NCBI GenBank assembly: GCA_002256685.1
Contig: NQJH01000038.1
Location: 1 to 9,426, forward strand
Length of the DNA: 9,426 bases
Direction: 5' to 3'
Source of the DNA: Methylococcaceae bacterium NSP1-2
GTDB lineage: Bacteria; Pseudomonadota; Gammaproteobacteria; Methylococcales; Methylomonadaceae
Both the position numbers and the translations under genes were made by a program. This document shows, one piece after another, positions 1-5,912 of the stretch. The notes under the pieces were generated by a model. It was not told the origin of the DNA. It made no database searches and worked only from the letters and a program-made list of their open reading frames with translations. Position 1 is the stretch's first letter, and every line of letters starts with the position of its first letter.

Positions 1-1922
1 GCATCAAGTTTAACGACATTATCCTTGGCTAAGTTTTTTAGCACCGAATCATGACGCTGTTTGCTCAAAAAATGCAAATATTCGCTGAGTGTGCCAACGC
101 GTTGCTGTTCTTGCAAAATATCAACTTCTTCATCAGAAAAAATAAAACTTTCCGCAACCAGATAATGTCTATCGCGCTCGCCGTCATTCGCAAACAATGA
201 GAGTTTTTCTAAAGCTTTATGTTCTAAAGCATCCAAAAATGAAGCGGGCGCACGAATGTGTTTATCCACTGTTACTACCCACGGCAAGGCGCGTCCTGTT
301 TGCTCATAACGGGTTTTAACGCTGTTGATTACGGCTGAGCGCGGTAATTCGTCTTCGCGCCCTTCGGGTTTAACAAGAAAAGCATCAACAGCGGTAACTT
401 GGGTGTTAAATCCCGCCTGTTCAAATTGTTCAATAATCTTGCCATAACGCGGTTTATAAGGAATGCCGGTGCCGTCATAAAGAATATTAATACCATGCTG
501 TTTAGCATGATCTGCCACCAAGCTACGCAAACGATTAGCAAATGGTTCAACGTAAATATAATCATCACTGTGATGACCCGCCGCCGTTAGCACACAATAC
601 AAATCGCTAATTTTGCGAAATTCATCTAATGAAGCCACCACGAAATTATCTCCACATTGCGCATTCGCTAACTCTTCAACAGCGGTTTTTCCTGAACCTG
701 CCCCACCCATACTCATAAATAATTTAGCGTGGGTATCGGGAACTTTACCCTCGAAAATCGATTGTTTCGCCTGATCGAGTTTTTTGCTAATACTCGTGAG
801 TCGGTCATAAGCGATTTCCACGGCTCGATTAAGTCTTTCATCGCCATTTGCAATCACTAACATTTTCTGTCTCAATGCTTCGTTATTGGCTAGATCAAAG
901 ATTTGCGCTTTCTCGCCCGCGCACTGTTTTAACAGTTCCACTAATTCAGTGTGCGAAGGCGAACGTAGCCCTGAAAGCATATTAACATCCAGACAAAACA
1001 GTGGTGCAGCACCGGTTTCATTGACAGGAATGCCATCAATATCGGTTTTACCCGCTACCCGTAAAGCCTCGGTATCGGGTAAATAACCAATCACATTTTC
1101 AGCACTACACAGCGGGTAATCGGCTAACTGCTTACCGGCAATAAATAGTTTTTCCTCAATACGATCAAAGGGTACTAAACCTCCGTTGACCGACACCAGA
1201 CAGTCGATGCCATCCGCTGTTTTATGGGATAAAAACGGAATACCTGAAACAAAGCGTTTATTTTCTGGCCATTTACCATAGTCATTCGGCTGATTTTGAA
1301 GATTTTTACTGAGGTTGGGATTCAGTGCGTGTTGAAAGGCAAGGCTAATGTCCGCTAAACCACTATTGGTATCATGAAGCGCGATAGGATCATTCGCTTC
1401 TAGCCGTCTAAAATCAATGCTTCGTTCATAAACGCCTTTAAAAGCAGGTAGATTGCCTAACGCGGTCATAAACAAATCAAGCGTGAGTCGATTACCATAA
1501 GAAAAAGGACGGACACTACGCATATTGAGATAAAACAGGCTTAAGCGTTCGGCAATATTTTCGGTGTGAATCACAAAACCGTTATTATCAAAAATCGCGC
1601 TATCTTGGTTATTACCCTCGCCATCTAAGACTAAATGTTCAATGATTTCACGAAAGGCTTTACGCTTGCAGGCATCAGTCATACTACCCGGTCGATGGTT
1701 CACGGTAATTTGTTCTTTCCAATCGTGATACATTTCCCGATGAATACGCGAAAACAGCTCTGTTAAATAAGTGACCCGTTTGGCTTGATCTTGCGAAACC
1801 GTGGCTTCTGCTTCTTGCTGTAACGTTGATAACACCGCGCTACCTCTCGCAATTGCCAACACTGTGCGCAATTTTTTCAGTTGTTTATAGCCTGAAATTC
1901 GAGGCGTGGTGTTTGTCGTCAT
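1..1922 (-). CDS. Fic-like / Zeta-toxin-like kinase fusion protein, partial (C-terminus beyond left edge)
   Basis: A single uninterrupted frame runs from ATG at 1922 off the left edge, giving 640 residues without a stop. A short AGG lies about 8 bases before the ATG. Residues about 85-205 resemble a Fic (Fido) domain: R138-P-F-S-Y-G-N-R-L-T-L-D149 aligns without gaps to HxFxxGNGRxxR, and a Fic-like tail follows (IDFRRLEANDP, about 169-179). The catalytic His is Arg and both motif arginines are lost, so AMP transfer is unlikely. Residues about 398-550 resemble Zeta/PezT kinases: Walker A GGAGSGKT (406-413), then DEFR (433-436), HHS (450-452), YDGTG (482-486) and an R538...GR544 pair like the nucleotide-binding arginines of Zeta toxins. 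Zeta toxins phosphorylate UDP-N-acetylglucosamine, and the relative AvrRxo1 phosphorylates NAD. The substrate here is unknown. Residues 205-395 match nothing I recognise. No signal peptide, no membrane segment and no upstream antitoxin gene were seen. It could be a toxin, an effector or a housekeeping kinase. Confidence 0.82.
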   Translation of the reverse strand, partial: MTTNTTPRISGYKQLKKLRTVLAIARGSAVLSTLQQEAEATVSQDQAKRVTYLTELFSRIHREMYHDWKEQITVNHRPGSMTDACKRKAFREIIEHLVLDGEGNNQDSAIFDNNGFVIHTENIAERLSLFYLNMRSVRPFSYGNRLTLDLFMTALGNLPAFKGVYERSIDFRRLEANDPIALHDTNSGLADISLAFQHALNPNLSKNLQNQPNDYGKWPENKRFVSGIPFLSHKTADGIDCLVSVNGGLVPFDRIEEKLFIAGKQLADYPLCSAENVIGYLPDTEALRVAGKTDIDGIPVNETGAAPLFCLDVNMLSGLRSPSHTELVELLKQCAGEKAQIFDLANNEALRQKMLVIANGDERLNRAVEIAYDRLTSISKKLDQAKQSIFEGKVPDTHAKLFMSMGGAGSGKTAVEELANAQCGDNFVVASLDEFRKISDLYCVLTAAGHHSDDYIYVEPFANRLRSLVADHAKQHGINILYDGTGIPYKPRYGKIIEQFEQAGFNTQVTAVDAFLVKPEGREDELPRSAVINSVKTRYEQTGRALPWVVTVDKHIRAPASFLDALEHKALEKLSLFANDGERDRHYLVAESFIFSDEEVDILQEQQRVGTLSEYLHFLSKQRHDSVLKNLAKDNVVKLD

Positions 1923-1958
1923 AATTAAACCTATCGAGCATCTTTGAAACGGTGGGTA

Positions 1959-1988
1959 ATGATACTCTGAAGTTGTTCGAAGGTTAAA
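1959..1988 (-). promoter_or_regulatory. possible sigma70 promoter of the Fic/Zeta-like gene
   Basis: On the minus strand a -35-like TTTAAC (1983-1988) is followed after 18 bases by TATCAT (1959-1964), about 40 bases before the ATG at 1922. The -35 match is weak, and it is chosen mainly for its position. Confidence 0.25.
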
Positions 1989-2030
1989 TCTTACAACAGC
2001 GAGTGCAGTTTCAAATAATGGCACAGGTAA

Positions 2031-2183
2031 CCCACAAAACTTTATGATTTACGGCGATGCGTGCAGCTGTTGAGACAGGGATTTATTGCAACGGAGACCG
2101 GGGATTTTGTCTTGTATCCGAATTTAGAAAATGTACCGACTGGTGAATTTAAAGCAACGGTAAAACGTTATAAACACGATTAA
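2031..2183 (+). pseudogene. possible 3' remnant of an unidentified gene
   Basis: A short open frame follows the stop at 2028-2030 and ends at TAA 2181-2183. Its last 40 codons, from GTG 2061, look protein-like (…GDFVLYPNLENVPTGEFKA…), but there is no ribosome binding site and no convincing start. Just upstream, two other frames start with ATG (2018 and 2044) and stop after 9 residues each, which would fit a frame-shifted relic. I do not recognise the family. It may be a chance open frame. The rest of the 1923-2280 gap shows only a weak promoter candidate and the hairpin at 2239-2268. Confidence 0.2.
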
Positions 2184-2238
2184 TACAGGTTGTTGTTAAA
2201 TTATGTGAGTAACAGTGAAATCTATCGTTTGCGATGAT

Positions 2239-2268
2239 AGTGGGGCATTATTTTTGACAATGCCCACT
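2239..2268 (-). terminator. hairpin downstream of bamE
   Basis: AGTGGGGCATT (2239-2249) pairs with AATGCCCACT (2259-2268), a stem of about 10 pairs with one bulged base and a loop of about 9 bases. It lies 13 bases beyond the bamE stop in the direction of bamE transcription. There is no clear T-run after it, so its role as an intrinsic terminator is inferred from position. Confidence 0.4.
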
Positions 2269-2280
2269 CACTCATCTTCT

Positions 2281-2799
2281 TTACAAAGGCAAATCTACTT
2301 GCGATTTTGGTGCTGTTTTAGGTGTGGTACTTTCAGTATCGCTACCATCGAAACCGAATAAACCAGTCATCATTTCCCATAGGGTTCTATCAATATCCCG
2401 TTTGGGTAAATCCACTATTTTTTCATCCGATGGTTTCACAACGGGCAGGTTACTGGGTTTAAAATCACCGTACAAACCTGATAATTTATCTTGACCGTCT
2501 ACCGTTTTAAAGACTAAAAATACTTTTTTCTCCACGCGATCTTCACCGCTAGGCTGATCGGAATACACATAATCCCAGCGATTTTTGTGAAAATAATCAA
2601 CCAGCATCGGCGAACCCATGATGTATAACACTTGGCGTTTATCCATGTTAGGTCTGAGTTGATTAATCATATTTTGATCAATAATATTACCCTGTTGAAT
2701 TTCTAAGGTATAAACCCCCGGTAGATTGTTCAAAACAGTAGAGCAGGAAGTTAGGGTCAGGCTTGCTAATAGACTGAAAGAAAAAAGCGATTTTCTCAT
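2281..2799 (-). CDS. bamE: outer membrane protein assembly factor BamE (SmpA/OmlA lipoprotein)
   Basis: BamE is a small lipoprotein of the BAM complex, which inserts beta-barrel proteins into the outer membrane. The 172-residue product starts with a lipoprotein signal: a basic MRK, a hydrophobic stretch, then lipobox LTSC with lipidated Cys19. The core has the SmpA/OmlA pattern: PGVYTLEIQQGN (27-38), a helix ending RPNMDKRQVLYIMGSP (49-64), and the strand NRWDYVYSDQP (73-83). The core ends near residue 112, and the longer acidic and proline-rich tail (about 113-172) is probably flexible. The ATG at 2799 puts the signal peptide directly at the N-terminus, although no good Shine-Dalgarno sequence precedes it. 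The gene diverges from fur, the same arrangement as omlA/fur in pseudomonads and xanthomonads. After Ser20 the mature protein should be sorted to the outer membrane by the Lol system encoded nearby. Confidence 0.95.
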   Translation of the reverse strand: MRKSLFSFSLLASLTLTSCSTVLNNLPGVYTLEIQQGNIIDQNMINQLRPNMDKRQVLYIMGSPMLVDYFHKNRWDYVYSDQPSGEDRVEKKVFLVFKTVDGQDKLSGLYGDFKPSNLPVVKPSDEKIVDLPKRDIDRTLWEMMTGLFGFDGSDTESTTPKTAPKSQVDLPL

Positions 2800-2945
2800 G
2801 GGATAGTGCGAAAGGTTTAAAAAAGTAAAATCATACAGGATGTTAAAAGATTATCCTATAAAACTGTCATGTTGTTGTTAGCTAAAAAGGCTACAATGTA
2901 CTATACGATACAATTCGCTGCTGACGGTTTAACAGGAGATAAATA
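2800..2945. promoter_or_regulatory. bamE/fur divergent promoter region
   Basis: This 146-base AT-rich gap must hold the promoters of both divergent genes. Toward fur there are -10-like hexamers TACAAT (2892-2897 and 2909-2914), with no well-spaced -35. Toward bamE there is TATGAT on the minus strand (2830-2835), again without a clear -35. No convincing Fur box was found, so autoregulation cannot be claimed from sequence. Confidence 0.55.
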
Positions 2946-2948
2946 TTG
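2934..2948 (+). promoter_or_regulatory. ribosome binding site fixing the TTG start of fur
   Basis: AGGAG (2934-2938) lies 7 bases before TTG 2946-2948. An in-frame TAA at 2940-2942 excludes any upstream start, and the next in-frame ATG codes residue 93, inside the metal-binding domain. TTG is therefore almost certainly the initiation codon. Confidence 0.85.
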
Positions 2949-3362
2949 GAAACACATGATTTAAAAAATGCAGGTCTGAAAGTTACGATACCACGAATTA
3001 AAATTTTGCAAATTTTAGAAAAACAATCGAATAATCGCCATTTAACAGCTGAGCAAGTGTATAAAATTCTGTTAAGTGAAGACGAAGATATAGGTTTAGC
3101 GACTGTTTATCGGGTACTGACTCAATTTGAAACGGCAGGCTTAGTGACTCGACATCATTTTGATGGTGGTAATTCTGTTTTTGAATTGGCAAATGGTCTG
3201 CATCACGATCATATTCTGTGCATGAAATGCGGCAAAGTTGATGAATTTTCCGATGAATCGATTGAAATACGTCAAAAAGAAATTGCCAAAAAATATGGTT
3301 ATGAATTAACTGACCATAGCCTTTATTTGTATGGTTTTTGTCCTACCTGCCGAAAATCTTAA
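2946..3362 (+). CDS. fur: ferric uptake regulator Fur
   Basis: Fur is a cytoplasmic dimeric repressor that, with Fe(II) bound, blocks iron-uptake genes and other targets. The 138-residue product is close to full Fur length. The N-terminal winged helix contains LKVTIPRIKIL (11-21) and the recognition-helix region IGLATVYRVL (49-58). The C-terminal domain keeps the metal ligands: H32 and E80 with the HHDH cluster (86-89), then E107 and H124. C92-x-x-C95 is the structural zinc pair, and a second CxxC (132-135) lies at the C-terminus. The start codon is TTG, fixed by an upstream stop and a good Shine-Dalgarno sequence. It diverges from bamE. lolC/E begins only 15 bases after its stop, so fur probably heads a fur-lolC-lolD transcript. 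The rare start may keep Fur translation moderate, which is inference. Confidence 0.97.
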   Translation: METHDLKNAGLKVTIPRIKILQILEKQSNNRHLTAEQVYKILLSEDEDIGLATVYRVLTQFETAGLVTRHHFDGGNSVFELANGLHHDHILCMKCGKVDEFSDESIEIRQKEIAKKYGYELTDHSLYLYGFCPTCRKS

Positions 3363-3377
3363 CCTCCCAGAGACTTC

Positions 3378-4625
3378 ATGTTTAAACCCCTTATTTTTTA
3401 TATCGGTCTGCGTTATACGCGGGCTAAACGACGCACTCAGTTTATTTCTTTTGTCACGCTGGCATCGGTGTTAGGTATCGCCTTAAGCGTTACCGCGCTC
3501 ATTACCGTGTTATCAGTAATGAACGGTTTTGTCGGCAAAATCAGTGAGCGTATGCTCAGTATGACTTCCCATGCCACCATCACAGGACGCTCTGGGCAAT
3601 TAGAAAACTGGCAAGCCTTAGAGCAGCAGTTAAAAAATTACCCGCACGTTCAGGGCACCGCGCCTTTTATCTCTGGGCAAGTGATGATTAATGCGGATCG
3701 CCGTGTCAATGGCACGATGATAAGCGGTATTTTGCCCGACGTTGAACCCAACGTATCCGAAATAGCCGATAAAATGACATCGGGTAAATTATCGAATTTA
3801 GTCGCAGGTGAATACGGCATTATTCTTGGGGAAGAACAAGCGAATTATCTAGGTGTTATGGTGGGTGATAAAGTCACCATCATCAGTCCACAAGTTAATT
3901 CCACGCCTGCGGGTGTTGTGCCTAGAATGCGGCGTTTCACGGTGGTAGGTACGTTTAAAGTCGGTATGTATGAATATGACCGCAACATGGCATTAATTCA
4001 CATGGATGATGCAGCTAAGTTATTTCGTTTAGAAAATAGCGTATCCGCGATGCGCATTAAAATGGATGATTTATTAAACGCCCCACAAATCACCGCCGCA
4101 CTGGCTAAGACTTTTATTGAAGATTACCAAGTCAGTGACTGGACAATGGCGCATGATAACTTCTTCCAAGCCATTAAAATGGAAAAAAAGGTAATGTCGA
4201 TTATTCTGTTGCTCATGGTTGCAGTGTCGGCGTTTAACATCGTCTCTACGCTGATTATGGTGGTCACAGACAAACGTAGCGACATCGCTATTTTAAAAAC
4301 CCAAGGGCTGACTTCTGCGTCGGTGATGGGTATTTTTATGGTATTGGGTACGGTCATTGGGCTATTCGGCACAATACTAGGTGTGATTTGTGGTGTGTTA
4401 CTCGCTATCAACGCGCCTGATTTAGTAAGTAGCATTGAAGCGTTATTTCATGTGAAATTTTTAAATGCGCAAATTTATTACATCAGCGAATTACCTTCTG
4501 AATTGATGTGGACGGATGTCGTTGCCACTGCTGGCATGGCGTTTTTATTGTCCATACTCGCTACTATTTATCCCGCTTGGCAAGCTGCTAAAATCAATCC
4601 AGCCGAGGTATTGCGTTATGAATAA
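3378..4625 (+). CDS. lolC: lipoprotein-releasing ABC transporter permease LolC/LolE
   Basis: This is the inner-membrane permease of the Lol exporter, which extracts mature outer-membrane lipoproteins and passes them to the periplasmic carrier LolA. The 415-residue product has the family layout: a cytoplasmic N-terminus, TM1 (about 22-46), a large periplasmic domain (about 47-268), then three membrane helices (about 272-296, 314-345 and 378-402). The cytoplasmic coupling segment TDKRSDIAILKTQG (297-310) and the terminal PAWQAAKINPAEVLRYE are characteristic. Only one permease gene is present beside lolD, whereas Enterobacteriaceae have lolC-lolD-lolE. It may act as a homodimer (LolF-type), or a second gene may lie elsewhere, so the symbol lolC is provisional. 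Start ATG 3378 has only a weak AGAGA ahead of it. The gene follows fur by 15 bases and its end overlaps lolD. Confidence 0.93.
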   Translation: MFKPLIFYIGLRYTRAKRRTQFISFVTLASVLGIALSVTALITVLSVMNGFVGKISERMLSMTSHATITGRSGQLENWQALEQQLKNYPHVQGTAPFISGQVMINADRRVNGTMISGILPDVEPNVSEIADKMTSGKLSNLVAGEYGIILGEEQANYLGVMVGDKVTIISPQVNSTPAGVVPRMRRFTVVGTFKVGMYEYDRNMALIHMDDAAKLFRLENSVSAMRIKMDDLLNAPQITAALAKTFIEDYQVSDWTMAHDNFFQAIKMEKKVMSIILLLMVAVSAFNIVSTLIMVVTDKRSDIAILKTQGLTSASVMGIFMVLGTVIGLFGTILGVICGVLLAINAPDLVSSIEALFHVKFLNAQIYYISELPSELMWTDVVATAGMAFLLSILATIYPAWQAAKINPAEVLRYE

Positions 4626-5301
4626 GAAGCCAATTATTTTGCAATGCAAAAAATTAACCAAACGCTATCAAGGCGAACTGGATGTTGAAGTTTTAAAAGG
4701 CGTAGATTTAGCGATTGCCGTTGGTGAACGCGTCGCGATTATGGGGGTGTCGGGTTCAGGTAAAAGTACCCTGATGCACTTATTAGGCGGTTTAGACCAA
4801 CCGACTAGCGGCGAAGTGATACTGGACGGCGTTAATCTGAATTCAGTCAATAGTACTAAACTGGCACAGCTTAGAAATAAATCCTTAGGATTTATTTACC
4901 AATCCCATCATTTATTGGGCGAGTTTACCGTGTTAGAAAATGTCGCCATGCCGTTGTTGATTGCTAACTTGTCAGTCAAAGAAGCTAAACAACGTGCTAC
5001 TGCTTTATTAGAGCGCGTTGGTTTGGGTCCTCGTATTCAACACAAACCCAGCGAATTATCGGGTGGTGAAAGACAACGCGCTGCGATTGCCAGAGCCTTG
5101 ATTAATAAACCGAATGTGATTCTAGCCGATGAACCGACAGGCAATCTGGACACTAAAACCGCCGATTCGGTTTATCAGCTCATGCTGGAATTAAATCAAG
5201 AATTGAATATTAGTTTTCTGGTGGTGACGCATGACCATGAACTTGCATCAAGAATGGGCAAAGTGTTACACATGGAAGATGGCTTGATTGTAAACCATTA
5301 A
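4618..5301 (+). CDS. lolD: lipoprotein-releasing ABC transporter ATP-binding protein LolD
   Basis: LolD is the ATPase that powers lipoprotein release by the LolC/E permease on the cytoplasmic face of the inner membrane. The 227-residue product carries all ABC motifs: Walker A GVSGSGKST (43-51), Q-loop Q95, signature LSGGERQR (147-154), Walker B VILADEP (167-173, with D171 and catalytic E172) and switch His205. The segment GFIYQSHHLLGEFTVLENVA (91-110) is the LolD-specific region that contacts the permease. The ATG at 4618 lies inside the last codons of lolC/E, overlapping it by 8 bases, which suggests translational coupling. The frame is open upstream to 4516, but that part only overlaps the permease gene and gives a non-family extension, so it is not used. 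Length is normal for LolD. Confidence 0.96.
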   Translation: MNKKPIILQCKKLTKRYQGELDVEVLKGVDLAIAVGERVAIMGVSGSGKSTLMHLLGGLDQPTSGEVILDGVNLNSVNSTKLAQLRNKSLGFIYQSHHLLGEFTVLENVAMPLLIANLSVKEAKQRATALLERVGLGPRIQHKPSELSGGERQRAAIARALINKPNVILADEPTGNLDTKTADSVYQLMLELNQELNISFLVVTHDHELASRMGKVLHMEDGLIVNH

Positions 5302-5311
5302 TGTTTGTGTC

Positions 5312-5345
5312 ATTGCCATTAAATTAGGCAATTGTGTATTTTTGT
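5312..5345 (+). terminator. weak hairpin after lolD
   Basis: ATTGCC (5312-5317) and GGCAAT (5327-5332) form a 6-pair stem with a 9-base loop, followed by a T-rich stretch (5332-5345). It starts 10 bases after the lolD stop. The stem is short, so termination may be partial. Confidence 0.35.
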
Positions 5346-5389
5346 AGGTGCGACAGATTCGCACTGTGCGGATAAATCCGCATCTACAA
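5342..5389. repeat. REP-like palindromic element
   Basis: The outer arms TTGTAGGTGCG (5342-5352) and CGCATCTACAA (5379-5389) are inverted repeats with one mismatch. Inside lies a perfect smaller palindrome, GCGGAT-AA-ATCCGC (5368-5381). The nested, GC-rich, intergenic form is that of REP/MITE-like elements scattered in bacterial genomes. Only one copy is seen here, so repetition is inferred from its form. Confidence 0.6.
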
Positions 5390-5427
5390 CGCGTAGCAAT
5401 CGAAACTTAACTTTTATACACCATCAA

Positions 5428-5808
5428 ATGATAAAACAATCTAACTATTGGTTTTTATTGTTAAGCCTTCTGGTCTGTCAATCTGCCTTTGCTTTAAGAT
5501 GCGGGCCGTATGTGATTAATGAAGGTATGTATAGAGGCGAGGTTTATGGTAAATGTGGTCAAGCAACGTCTGTTGAAAGCCATATTGAAAGAAGAAGCAC
5601 TGGTCATATCATACAAAACCAACAGCTCTTCGGTGGACAAAGAAACGCTTTGCCTAATAGTTTCGGTTATGGGCAAAGTAACGCGGTAGAAGTAGAGATT
5701 GTCGTTGAAGAATGGATTTATAATTTCGGTCCTTCACGTTTGCAGCAATATTTACGTTTTGAAAATGGCAAGTTAATGGAAATTCGCAATTTAAGCCGTG
5801 GATATTGA
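5428..5808 (+). CDS. secreted DUF2845 family protein
   Basis: This is a small periplasmic or secreted protein of unknown function. The chosen start, ATG 5428, gives 126 residues that begin with a clear signal peptide (hydrophobic 7-18, cleavage expected after SAFA, residue 22). The mature protein opens LRCGPYVINEGMYRGEV and has a second cysteine in YGKCGQ. C25 and C43 are the conserved pair of DUF2845 and could form a disulphide. The rest is predicted beta-rich (AVEVEIVVEEWIYNFG, then LQQYLRFENGKLMEI). The frame is open upstream to 5332, but that extension is encoded by the REP-like element and would bury the signal peptide, so it is rejected. No good Shine-Dalgarno sequence is visible. It lies 126 bases after lolD and is probably a separate unit. 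Confidence 0.85.
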   Translation: MIKQSNYWFLLLSLLVCQSAFALRCGPYVINEGMYRGEVYGKCGQATSVESHIERRSTGHIIQNQQLFGGQRNALPNSFGYGQSNAVEVEIVVEEWIYNFGPSRLQQYLRFENGKLMEIRNLSRGY

Positions 5809-5853
5809 AACACTCTATCCAGTGCCTATGAAATTGGATAAATAAACAAAGAA

Positions 5854-5892
5854 ATAGCAAAACCCATCATATCCCCAAATGGGTTTCGCTAT
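5854..5892 (-). terminator. hairpin terminator between convergent genes
   Basis: The arms 5854-5867 and 5879-5892 (ATAGCAAAACCCAT and ATGGGTTTCGCTAT) pair over 14 positions with one G-T type mismatch and an 11-base loop. Read on the minus strand, the hairpin is followed by a T-rich run (complement of 5836-5853), as expected for termination of the gene ending at 5898. It may also stop transcription arriving from the DUF2845 gene. Confidence 0.6.
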
Positions 5893-5912
5893 CACCTCTA
5901 CGCGCTCCGCGC
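5888..5912. repeat. short dispersed repeat, copy A (overlaps a gene's 3' end)
   Basis: TATCACCTCTACG (5890-5902) recurs exactly at 7404-7416, and both copies continue into a similar CTC…CGCGC tail. This copy contains the stop codon and the last few codons of the minus-strand gene ending at 5898. Confidence 0.5.

Noticed and set aside
886..1086. Plus-strand open frame inside the Fic/Zeta-like gene
   Set aside because: It is antisense to a long, motif-bearing minus-strand frame and has no recognisable protein features. The same holds for the frames at 399-590 and 329-568.
2846..2870. Possible Fur box between bamE and fur
   Set aside because: Only a GATTATC-like half-site is visible. The match to the 19-base GATAATGATAATCATTATC consensus is too poor.
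4124..4435. Minus-strand frame inside lolC/E
   Set aside because: It is a shadow of the strongly supported permease gene.
4516..4617. Upstream extension of lolD
   Set aside because: It overlaps lolC/E and adds residues not found in LolD. The ATG at 4618, with an 8-base overlap, gives the normal family N-terminus.
5332..5427. Upstream start for the DUF2845 protein
   Set aside because: The extra residues are encoded by a REP-like element and would place the signal peptide internally.
5302..5900. CRISPR array or tandem repeats
   Set aside because: The palindromes differ from each other and are not regularly spaced. No direct repeats with uniform spacers occur anywhere in the window.
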